DNA of 8,194 nucleotides from Christensenella sp. UBA4247. GTDB lineage: Bacteria > Bacillota > Clostridia > Christensenellales > CAG-1252. The position numbers and the translations under genes were made by a program. The stretch lies in assembly GCA_002395405.1 (NCBI GenBank), contig DGWX01000009.1, forward strand, positions 1 through 8,194, given 5' to 3'. The notes under the pieces were generated by a model. That model did no database searches, was not told where the DNA came from, and saw nothing but the letters and a program-made list of their open reading frames with translations. The stretch's first letter is position 1. Each line of letters starts with the position of its first letter. Positions 1 through 6,486 of the stretch are shown here, piece by piece.

Positions 1-1
1 C

Positions 2-1933
2 GATACGCCGCTTCTGTACTATGCGCGTTCGTCCTATTTTATCAAAATGACCGCCGTTCGCGACAATCTTTTGAAGAATAACGAAACTGTGAATTGGATC
101 CCGCCGACGATCGGATCGGGCAGATTCGGTAATTTCCTTGAAAACGTGATCGATTGGGGCGTTTCCCGCGAAAGATATTGGGGTACGCCGCTTCCCGTAT
201 GGGTATGTTCCGAGTGCGGTAAGACGCACGTGATCGGAAGCAAAGCGGAATTGAAGGAACTCTCCGGAACGCTTCCGTCCGAACTGCACCGTCCTTACAT
301 CGACCGTATTACGTTTAAGTGTTCTTGCGGCGGCGAAATGAGAAGAACGCCCGAAGTAATGGATTGTTGGTTCGACTCCGGTTCGATGCCGTTTGCGCAG
401 CTCCATTATCCGTTTGAGAATAAAGAAGCCTTTGAAAAACATTTCCCCGCCGATTTTATCAGCGAAGCGGTCGATCAAACGCGCGGTTGGTTCTATACGC
501 TTATGGCGATCTCCACGCTTCTTTTCGATAAAGCCCCCTTCAAAAACTGTATCGTTCTCGGACACGTTTGCGATAAAGACGGTTTGAAAATGAGTAAGCA
601 CAAAGGAAACGTCGTGGATCCTTGGAGCGTTCTCGATAAGCAGGGTGCGGACGCCGTGCGCTGGTATTTCTATACGGGTTCTTCGCCGTGGCTTCCTTCC
701 CGTTTCTATGCGGACGCCGTGTCCGAAGCGCAAAGAAAATTTATGGGAACTTTCTGGAATACGTACGCGTTCTTCGCGCTGTACGCCGGAATCGACGATT
801 ACGATCCGAAACAGTATTCTTTGAGCGAATGCAAACTTTCTTTGATGGATAAGTGGGTGCTCAGCCGTTTGAATTCTTTGATCAAGAGCGTGGATGAGAA
901 CCTATCGAATTATAAGATCACCGAAAGCGCGCGTATGATCGCAGACTTTACGGACGAACTTTCGAATTGGTACGTCAGGCGCGGCCGCGAACGGTATTGG
1001 GGTAAGGAAATGACCGAGGATAAGGCGGCGGCTTACGCAACTTTGTATCACGTTCTCGTAACGATGAGCAAGGTGATCGCTCCGTTTACTCCTTTTATGG
1101 CGGAAAGCGTGTATCGCAATCTCGTCGTAAATAATGACGCAAGCGCTCCCATCAGCGTGCATCTGACCTCTTTCCCCGTTGCGGACGAGAAATATATCGA
1201 TAAAGAGCTCGAAAAGGAAATGGCGGCGGTCGAAGGCGTTGTCTTCCTCGGAAGAGCCGCGAGAAATAAGGCGAACGTTAAAAACCGTCAGCCTTTATCG
1301 AATATGTTCGTTAAGACGGACGTGGACTTTACTCTCCCCGGAATGCTCGAGATCGCCGCGGAAGAGCTAAACGTAAAGAAAGTTACGCAGGCAACCGAGG
1401 CGCAGTCCTTTATTACGTATGAGATCAAGCCTCAATTAAAGACGCTCGGACCGAAGTACGGTTCTCTCCTCGGTCAAATTCGCGCTTTTCTTTCTTCCGC
1501 AGACGGGAACGAGATCGTTTCGGCAGTGAAGGGCGGCGGCGTATATAAAGCCGAGATCGGCGGAAAGACCGTTGATTTTACGGAAGCCGATCTTTTGATC
1601 GCGACTAAGAGCGGGGAAGGGTTCAGCGCAGAGTCGGACGGCAAGATCACCGTTGCGCTCGATACGACTTTGAATGAGGATCTGATTCGCGAAGGCTATG
1701 CGCGCGAAATCGTTTCCAAAGTTCAAACGATGAGAAAAGAAGCGGGCTTTGAGGTTACCGATCATATCGTTCTCGGCGTTATCTCCGATCCCGAAGTGCA
1801 GAGCGTGATCGAAGAATTCAAAGTGGCGGCCGACGTGCTTGCCGATGCGGTAAACTTCGATTCCGTTTCCGGTTACGAAAAAGAATTCGACCTCGGCGGA
1901 AAGACCGTCCGCTTATCCGTATGCCGCAAATAG
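2..1933 (+). CDS. ileS: Isoleucyl-tRNA synthetase, type 2 (5'-truncated)
   Basis: This enzyme charges tRNA-Ile with isoleucine in the cytosol. The reading frame is open from base 2, so the start lies upstream. The visible 643 residues are the C-terminal part of a protein normally near 1,030-1,050 residues, and the HIGH-type motif and most of the CP1 editing domain are missing from the window. Visible landmarks, in order, are: SRERYWGTPLPVW; two Cys pairs (CSEC at 206-217, CSC at 320-328) likely to bind zinc; DCWFDSG (362-382); DQTRGWF; the signature loop KMSKHKGN (587-610); and the anticodon-binding helix motif ELSNWYVRRGRERYW. The tail matches the long C-terminal region of type 2 enzymes and lacks the terminal Cys4 zinc finger of type 1 bacterial IleRS. 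Type 2 enzymes are known for natural mupirocin insensitivity. Its end overlaps the next gene by 13 bp. Confidence 0.97.
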   Translation, partial: DTPLLYYARSSYFIKMTAVRDNLLKNNETVNWIPPTIGSGRFGNFLENVIDWGVSRERYWGTPLPVWVCSECGKTHVIGSKAELKELSGTLPSELHRPYIDRITFKCSCGGEMRRTPEVMDCWFDSGSMPFAQLHYPFENKEAFEKHFPADFISEAVDQTRGWFYTLMAISTLLFDKAPFKNCIVLGHVCDKDGLKMSKHKGNVVDPWSVLDKQGADAVRWYFYTGSSPWLPSRFYADAVSEAQRKFMGTFWNTYAFFALYAGIDDYDPKQYSLSECKLSLMDKWVLSRLNSLIKSVDENLSNYKITESARMIADFTDELSNWYVRRGRERYWGKEMTEDKAAAYATLYHVLVTMSKVIAPFTPFMAESVYRNLVVNNDASAPISVHLTSFPVADEKYIDKELEKEMAAVEGVVFLGRAARNKANVKNRQPLSNMFVKTDVDFTLPGMLEIAAEELNVKKVTQATEAQSFITYEIKPQLKTLGPKYGSLLGQIRAFLSSADGNEIVSAVKGGGVYKAEIGGKTVDFTEADLLIATKSGEGFSAESDGKITVALDTTLNEDLIREGYAREIVSKVQTMRKEAGFEVTDHIVLGVISDPEVQSVIEEFKVAADVLADAVNFDSVSGYEKEFDLGGKTVRLSVCRK

Positions 1934-2814
1934 CTTCCGATTGGAAAGAGTATGAGATCGTTGCCTCGGGCGGCGGTTACAAGCTGGAGCGTTGGGGCAA
2001 GGTTTATCTCCTTCGCCCCGATCCTCAGGCGATTTGGGACGCACCTTTCGACCTTTTTTCATTTGAAAAGTTGAACGCTTATTATCGGCTCGACGCGGGA
2101 AAGAAGGAAGAAAAGTGGGTTGTATTAAAGCCTTTTAAAGACGAGTTCTCGATTTCGTGGCGAGACCTTGTTTTTCACTTGAAATTGTCGAAAAATTTTA
2201 AACACACCGGACTTTTCCCCGAGCAAGCGGCGAATTGGGAAAAGATCCGAAGTTTGATCAAAGGAGCCAATCGCCCGATCAAAGTTCTGAATATGTTCGC
2301 ATATACGGGCGGAGCTACCGTTGCGGCTGCGAGCGCAGGCGCTTCCGTAACGCACGTGGACGCGGCGCCGGCAATGGTCGAACGCGCAAAAATGAATGCC
2401 GCTTCATCGGGACTCAAAGAGAAACCGATCCGTTATATCGTGGACGATTGCTTGAAGTTCGTCAATCGGGAGATCCGAAGAGGAAATTATTACGACGCCG
2501 TTATCATGGATCCACCTTCATTCGGCAGAGGTCCGAATGGTGAGGTTTGGAAGCTCGAAGAGAGCCTGTATCCCCTCGTACTTCAAACGGTAAAAGTATT
2601 GTCGGATAAGCCGCTTTTCTTTTTGATCAATTCTTATACGACGGGTTTGCAACCCACCGTGATCGCGAATATTCTCAAACTTGCCCTCAAAGATAAAGCG
2701 AACTTCTTATCCGACGCTTATGAACTTGCGCTTCCCCAAACGGACGGCTTGTTGCTTCCTTGCGGTTGCACGGGTTTAGCCGTATTTAATTCGAAATACA
2801 AAGGTGAATTATGA
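1921..2814 (+). CDS. Class I SAM-dependent methyltransferase, RlmI-like (COG1092-type)
   Basis: This is a probable cytosolic RNA methyltransferase of 297 residues. The N-terminal ~40 residues carry the family's KLERWG and LLRPDPQAIW patterns. The Rossmann-fold SAM-binding motif is NMFAYTGGAT (residues 124-133), with an acidic motif II residue (D147) in THVDAAP. The catalytic-region motif DPPSFGRG is at residues 197-204, followed by GEVWKLEE. Escherichia coli RlmI is longer and has an N-terminal PUA domain that is absent here, so the substrate cannot be assigned to 23S rRNA C1962 with confidence. The ATG at 1921 is chosen because it leaves a family-like N-terminus and I see no other in-frame start close by. 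The nearest purine-rich stretch (about 1896-1904) is far upstream, so translation probably depends on coupling to ileS. It overlaps the downstream gene by 4 bp. Confidence 0.88.
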   Translation: MPQIASDWKEYEIVASGGGYKLERWGKVYLLRPDPQAIWDAPFDLFSFEKLNAYYRLDAGKKEEKWVVLKPFKDEFSISWRDLVFHLKLSKNFKHTGLFPEQAANWEKIRSLIKGANRPIKVLNMFAYTGGATVAAASAGASVTHVDAAPAMVERAKMNAASSGLKEKPIRYIVDDCLKFVNREIRRGNYYDAVIMDPPSFGRGPNGEVWKLEESLYPLVLQTVKVLSDKPLFFLINSYTTGLQPTVIANILKLALKDKANFLSDAYELALPQTDGLLLPCGCTGLAVFNSKYKGEL

Positions 2815-3530
2815 ACATAACTTATAAAGACATTCCCATTATATACGAAGACAATCACGTTCTCGTGGTCGTAAAGCCTTTTAACGTTCCCTCCCAAGAG
2901 GATCAAAGCCACGATAAGGATATGCTTACTCTTTTGAAAGAATACGTAAAAGAGAGTGCGGAAAAACCCGGAAACGTATATCTCGGCCTCGTACATAGGC
3001 TCGATCGTCCGACGGGTGGGGTCATGGTGTTCGCGAAAACGAGCAAAGCAGCCGCACGCCTCTCCGAAAGTATTACGACGGGCGCGTTTGAAAAGCGCTA
3101 TTTTGCCGTTCTTTCTTCCTCTCCCAAGGATAAAAACGGGAGATTGGACAATTATTTGATTAAGGACGAAGCGAAAAACGTCGTTACTGTCGCGCCGATG
3201 AGCGTTCAAGGAGCGAAAAGGGCGGTTTTGGATTATAAAGTCTTGGAAAAGAAAGAAAAGATCTGCCTTGCGGAAATTACCCTATATACCGGTCGAAGCC
3301 ATCAGATCCGCGTACAAACCGCGCATATCGGTTGTCCGATCGTCGGCGACGTTAAATACGCCGGCGACAAGCTTATAAAAGCGGATAATCTCGCGCTTTG
3401 GAGCGCAGAGATCCGTTTTCCGCACCCAACGAAGAAAGACATTATGGTTTTCCGCGCTTTCCCGGACGATTCGGTTTTCCCTTGGAACGAATTCGATATG
3501 GAACGCCATTTGAGCGTTAAAATCAAATAA
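2811..3530 (+). CDS. RluA-family pseudouridine synthase
   Basis: This enzyme converts specific uridines in rRNA or tRNA to pseudouridine. At 239 residues it is a compact RluA-type protein with only the catalytic domain; I see no N-terminal S4 domain. It opens with IIYEDNHVLVVVKPFNVPS, the usual start of the catalytic fold. The active-site motif is HRLDRPTGG (residues 62-70) with catalytic Asp65. TGRSHQIRVQTAHIG (160-174) is the second conserved block, followed by PIVGDVKY. The motif has Gly where the common HRLDRxTSG form has Ser; I believe this variant occurs in clostridial members of the family. The start codon shares ATGA with the stop of the methyltransferase gene and has a ribosome binding site (AAAGGTGA, 2801-2808). 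The exact target uridine cannot be read from sequence. Its place beside ileS and a methyltransferase fits a translation-related operon. Confidence 0.94.
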   Translation: MNITYKDIPIIYEDNHVLVVVKPFNVPSQEDQSHDKDMLTLLKEYVKESAEKPGNVYLGLVHRLDRPTGGVMVFAKTSKAAARLSESITTGAFEKRYFAVLSSSPKDKNGRLDNYLIKDEAKNVVTVAPMSVQGAKRAVLDYKVLEKKEKICLAEITLYTGRSHQIRVQTAHIGCPIVGDVKYAGDKLIKADNLALWSAEIRFPHPTKKDIMVFRAFPDDSVFPWNEFDMERHLSVKIK

Positions 3531-3531
3531 G

Positions 3532-6012
3532 ATGAGTTTGAAAAAGAAAAAAACGATCAAAAGGTTTTCCCCAAACCTTGAAATGGGGCTTGGCTTCTCG
3601 CAGGTCAAGCAGCGGGAAAAAGAGAGAAACACGAACGCGCGTATCATCGATCCTTCAAAATCTTATTTGAAGATCATCGCGGAGAACGTGTTTACTTTTT
3701 GTAATGTCGTTACGATTCTGATCCTGATCATGCTTTTTTCCATCGGTGAATACAGCGATACCGTTTCATCGACCATCATTTTCTTTAATATCATCGTAGG
3801 GATCGTGCAAGGGGTAAAAGCAAAGAACGCGATCAAAAAACTATCCTTCGAAGTGGATAGCGATTTTACCGTAATTCGAGACGGAAAACGGGTTGAGATC
3901 CCTGTTCGAGGTATCGTTTTGGACGACCTCGTCGTTATGCGCGCGGGTTCAAAAGTTCCCGTGGACGGTTTTATTCGAGAGGGATCGCTGGATCTCGATG
4001 AATCCATCTTAACGGGGGAAGGCAATATTGTAAAAAAGGGGATCGGCGACTATGTGTTGTCGGGTAGCCACGTCCTTGTCGGCGAAGCGGTTGTGCAGGC
4101 GGATAAAGTAGGAATGCGCAGTAACATCCAGCGGATCGGAAAGGTCGTTCGCCGTATGGCTAAACCCAAAAGCAAGATCTTTTATTCCCTTGATTTCCTG
4201 ATCAAAATCATCAGTTTTATTTTGATCCCTCTCGCGATCGGATCGTTTCTGGTCAACTATTACGTCGCGGGGAGTTCGCTTCACGTCGCATTGAAATATA
4301 CGGCGGCTTCCGCTCTCGCGATGCTTCCCGTAGGAATGTTTTTCCTGACGAGCTGCGCGCTTGCGGCTTCCGTTTTGAAATTATCGCAGAAAAATACCCT
4401 TGTTCAGGATATGTACGGCGTCGAAATGCTTGCTCTCGTGGATACGTTGCTTCTCGATAAAACCGGAACGATTACGACGGGCGCAATGCGCGTCGTAGAT
4501 AAAAAGATATTCGACTCGTCCGTTCAAGCGGAAAAGATCTTAGCCGATCTCCTTGCCGGAACGAAAGATATGAACGCAACGGCAAACGCGCTCAGAAAGT
4601 TTTACAGCGGCGGAGACGCGGAAGCTACGGAGTTTGCGCTTCCGTTCTATTCCGGGAGAAAATACGGCGGAGTAACTTTCAAGGACGGATCGAAATTCGT
4701 TCTCGGAGCCCCCGAATTTATTTCCCCGTTTACGGGTGAGTTGCGAGAATACGCCGAGCAATGCGCGAAGGAAGGGAAGAGAGTTGTCGTTCTCTCCAAA
4801 TTGGACGGAGATCTTCTTTTTGCGACGCCCGATCGCTGTACTCCGGTTATGGCGCTTGCCATCGAAGACGAGATCCGAGACGACGCTCCCTGTACGCTTA
4901 AATGGTTCCGTGAAAACGGAGTTCGCATTATGGTCATCTCGGGCGACGATCCTTTGACGGTTTCCCGCATCGCGACGAAAGCCGGTGTTTCAGACAGCGA
5001 CAAATATATCAATTGCGCCTCTTTGACGGACGACGAACTCAAAGCCTGCGTAAACGATTACGCGATCTTCGGCAGAGTTTCGCCCGAACAAAAATGCTTG
5101 ATCGTAAACGAACTTCGCAAACAGGGCAAAACGGTCGGTATGGTCGGAGACGGGGTAAACGACGTTCACGCACTCAAAAGCAGCGATTGCTCTATTTCCT
5201 TTGGCAGTGCAAACGAAGTAGCCAGAAGCGTCGCCGGGATCGTCCTCGTGGATAGCAAATTCAGCAACTTGCCCGCCGTTGTCGCGGAAGGCAGAAGAGT
5301 CGTCAGTAATATCGAACAAGTAGCGTCGCTTTATATTATGAAAAACCTCTTTACGATGGTTATGACGGCTATTTTCCTTTGTCTCGGAAGGCTGTATCCT
5401 TTCTCTACGTCGCAAATGCTGATGTTTGAAGCCTTCGTTCTCGGCGTGCCCGCTTTGTTCCTTGCAATGCAACGAAACTCGAACGTTTCGGATGGGAATT
5501 TTATTCCGAACGTATTAAAACGCACCTATCCCGCAACCATCTCGCTATTGTTCTCCGTATTAGCGTCATATTTTCTCCTTTGCGGCGTTTTCTCCGTTCC
5601 GCAGGATCTCCGATCTACGGTCGGCGCTCTGACTCTTGTCGTGTGCGGATTCGTTCAGCTTACCTTTAATTCGATGCCGTTAAATCGTTTTCGCATTGCG
5701 GTAATTGCGGGTTCGTTTGTCGCTTTTATCGTTGCTTCCTTTGCCGTTTACGGATTGAACGTCGTAGGATTAAATCTCGTTTCTTTTGAAATAAAAGCGA
5801 TAAACGGAACGGTGCTCGGCATCATCGTTTTGTCGCTCGTTTTCTGCGTTGCTTTGAACGTTCTTTTCCATTACCTTCTCGGGAAAATGCGGCTCGGAAC
5901 GAAAAAGAACGTCCCGTTTTATTACGAAAGCTATTACGAAGACGAAGAGGAAGGGGAAGAATCGGACGAAGAGGATGGAACGGAGCAAAACGCGGATCGT
6001 TCCGAAAAATAG
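3532..6012 (+). CDS. P-type ATPase, HAD-IC type, CtpE-like
   Basis: This is an ATP-driven membrane transporter of 826 residues with about ten membrane segments: M1-M2 at roughly 53-95, M3-M4 at 220-280 and M5-M10 at 597-783. The actuator motif is TGEG (161-164), replacing canonical TGES. The phosphorylation motif DKTGT has Asp309. The nucleotide-binding-domain motif is LGAPE (391-395), replacing KGAPE. The hinge motif is GDGVND (539-544). Overall it resembles the CtpE-like branch; mycobacterial CtpE is reported to take up calcium. However, the M4 ion-site motif is PVGM (266-269), not PEGL, so the cation is uncertain. The N-terminus is basic (KKKK). The last 30 residues are strongly acidic and probably cytosolic. 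The gene starts 1 bp after the RluA stop with no clear ribosome binding site, implying translational coupling. The family call is firm and the substrate is unknown. Confidence 0.94.
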   Translation: MSLKKKKTIKRFSPNLEMGLGFSQVKQREKERNTNARIIDPSKSYLKIIAENVFTFCNVVTILILIMLFSIGEYSDTVSSTIIFFNIIVGIVQGVKAKNAIKKLSFEVDSDFTVIRDGKRVEIPVRGIVLDDLVVMRAGSKVPVDGFIREGSLDLDESILTGEGNIVKKGIGDYVLSGSHVLVGEAVVQADKVGMRSNIQRIGKVVRRMAKPKSKIFYSLDFLIKIISFILIPLAIGSFLVNYYVAGSSLHVALKYTAASALAMLPVGMFFLTSCALAASVLKLSQKNTLVQDMYGVEMLALVDTLLLDKTGTITTGAMRVVDKKIFDSSVQAEKILADLLAGTKDMNATANALRKFYSGGDAEATEFALPFYSGRKYGGVTFKDGSKFVLGAPEFISPFTGELREYAEQCAKEGKRVVVLSKLDGDLLFATPDRCTPVMALAIEDEIRDDAPCTLKWFRENGVRIMVISGDDPLTVSRIATKAGVSDSDKYINCASLTDDELKACVNDYAIFGRVSPEQKCLIVNELRKQGKTVGMVGDGVNDVHALKSSDCSISFGSANEVARSVAGIVLVDSKFSNLPAVVAEGRRVVSNIEQVASLYIMKNLFTMVMTAIFLCLGRLYPFSTSQMLMFEAFVLGVPALFLAMQRNSNVSDGNFIPNVLKRTYPATISLLFSVLASYFLLCGVFSVPQDLRSTVGALTLVVCGFVQLTFNSMPLNRFRIAVIAGSFVAFIVASFAVYGLNVVGLNLVSFEIKAINGTVLGIIVLSLVFCVALNVLFHYLLGKMRLGTKKNVPFYYESYYEDEEEGEESDEEDGTEQNADRSEK

Positions 6013-6040
6013 AGTTTTGAAGGTTTGAGTCTCTTTTTTT
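6005..6040 (+). terminator. Possible weak terminator of the ileS-ATPase operon
   Basis: Around the ATPase stop codon, an A-rich strand (6005-6014) can pair with CTCTTTTTTT (6031-6040) with one mismatch, forming an AU-rich hairpin that ends in a T run. The stem has only two G-C pairs, so termination would be weak. It is listed because no better terminator exists between the ATPase gene and the next promoter. Confidence 0.3.
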
Positions 6041-6078
6041 GAGGCAGACTATCATTCGTTAAAAATTCTTAATAAGTA

Positions 6079-6107
6079 TTGTTTTTTCCTGATCGACGTG
6101 GTATAAC
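6079..6107 (+). promoter_or_regulatory. Sigma-A-type promoter of the structured RNA
   Basis: A -35-like TTGTTT (6079-6084) and a -10-like TATAAC (6102-6107) are separated by exactly 17 bp. Transcription would start near 6114, about 9 nt before the 5' strand of the RNA's closing stem. Promoter, stem and terminator line up as one independent small transcription unit. Confidence 0.65.
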
Positions 6108-6113
6108 ATAACT

Positions 6114-6325
6114 AACGAAATACCTGCGTTGTGCGAGCAGCGGTTCTGTCACAACCTCAATTTATAATAGGGAAAGCGAAACGCGGTGTCGGATGTCAGG
6201 CCACGCTTTAATTCGATCGGTGGAAGGCAGAAGCGCCGGATAGCTTATACCCAACCTGCTATCGGCGGGTTTAGTACGGCCGTGAGACGGCAACGCGGGC
6301 TAAGCGAGTCAATACTCGCGGTTTT
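6114..6325 (+). ncRNA. ssrS: Probable 6S RNA (Firmicutes-type)
   Basis: 6S RNA binds the housekeeping RNA polymerase holoenzyme by mimicking an open promoter. This stretch has its own promoter and terminator and no credible gene. A 10-bp closing stem pairs 6123-6132 with 6290-6299 (CCTGCGTTGT with GCAACGCGGG). Inside lies a large bubble whose 5' strand contains CCTCAATTTATAATAGGG. The 3' strand carries a 7-bp hairpin (6253-6259 with 6265-6271), a feature seen in many 6S RNAs. The apical arm begins with GGG (6170-6172) pairing CCC (6250-6252) and AAGC (6174-6177) pairing GCTT (6243-6246). A small hairpin (6218-6222 with 6234-6238) lies further in, and the rest of the apex is ambiguous. Further hairpins near the 3' end are GCCGT/ACGGC (6279-6283 with 6287-6291, competing with the closing stem) and GCGAGT/ACTCGC (6304-6309 with 6314-6319). 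Size fits 6S (~200 nt). The assignment rests on remembered family resemblance and hand folding. The alternative is an unclassified small RNA or a leader of the next operon. Confidence 0.6.
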
Positions 6326-6370
6326 AAGGCTTTTCGAAAAGGGAGAATTTCCGGATCGGAAAGCCTTTTT
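6326..6370 (+). terminator. Intrinsic terminator after the structured RNA
   Basis: An 11-bp stem pairs AAGGCTTTTCG (6326-6336) with CGGAAAGCCTT (6357-6367), including one G-T pair. The loop contains a short inner GGGA/TTCC pairing. A T run at 6366-6370 follows the stem. The T run occurs only in the + orientation, which supports the strand of the upstream RNA. Confidence 0.75.
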
Positions 6371-6420
6371 GCAAATATACGATTCAAATAGTTCTTTTTT
6401 TTCCGAGTTTTATAAAAACG

Positions 6421-6451
6421 TTATACATTTTTCGCGCGCGTATGCTATACT
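6421..6451 (+). promoter_or_regulatory. Promoter of the NifU-like/GGGtGRT operon
   Basis: A near-consensus -10 element TATACT (6446-6451) is preceded by TGC, giving an extended -10 (6443-6451). A -35 element is poorly defined; TTATACA at 6421-6427 is the nearest candidate, at non-ideal spacing. The predicted start near 6458 gives a leader of about 30 nt. It lies 50 bp beyond the upstream terminator, so the operon probably has its own promoter. Confidence 0.65.
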
Positions 6452-6486
6452 ATTTGAAGCAAAAAATCTTTTGGGAGGAAACTTTA

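Noticed and set aside
2995..3030. Possible loss of function in the RluA active site because HRLDRPTGG differs from HRLDRxTSG
   Set aside because: The catalytic Asp and flanking Arg residues are intact and I believe the Gly form is normal in related proteins, so it is not evidence of inactivation.
2718..3209. 163-residue - strand ORF across the methyltransferase/RluA junction
   Set aside because: Both sense genes are recognised families and the antisense product shows no domain features.
4990..5472. 160-residue - strand ORF opposite the ATPase
   Set aside because: It is antisense to the conserved hinge and M5-M6 region of the pump and has no recognisable motif.
6195..6237. SRP-RNA-like words (GTCAGG, GGAAGGCAG) in the structured RNA
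   Set aside because: In SRP RNA these elements flank a short tetraloop helix; here they are separated by about 20 nt and the symmetric-loop arrangement cannot form, so SRP RNA is unlikely.
6114..6370. RNase P RNA, tmRNA or T-box leader as explanations for the structured RNA
   Set aside because: I find no GAGGAAAGTCCGGGC/ACAGAAA blocks of RNase P, no tRNA-like end or tag frame of tmRNA, and no AGGGTGG-type T-box sequence.
6442..6486. Upstream in-frame ATG extending the NifU-like protein by 15 residues
   Set aside because: The ATG lies inside the extended -10 promoter, so it would precede the transcription start; the strong ribosome binding site at 6473-6479 points to 6487.
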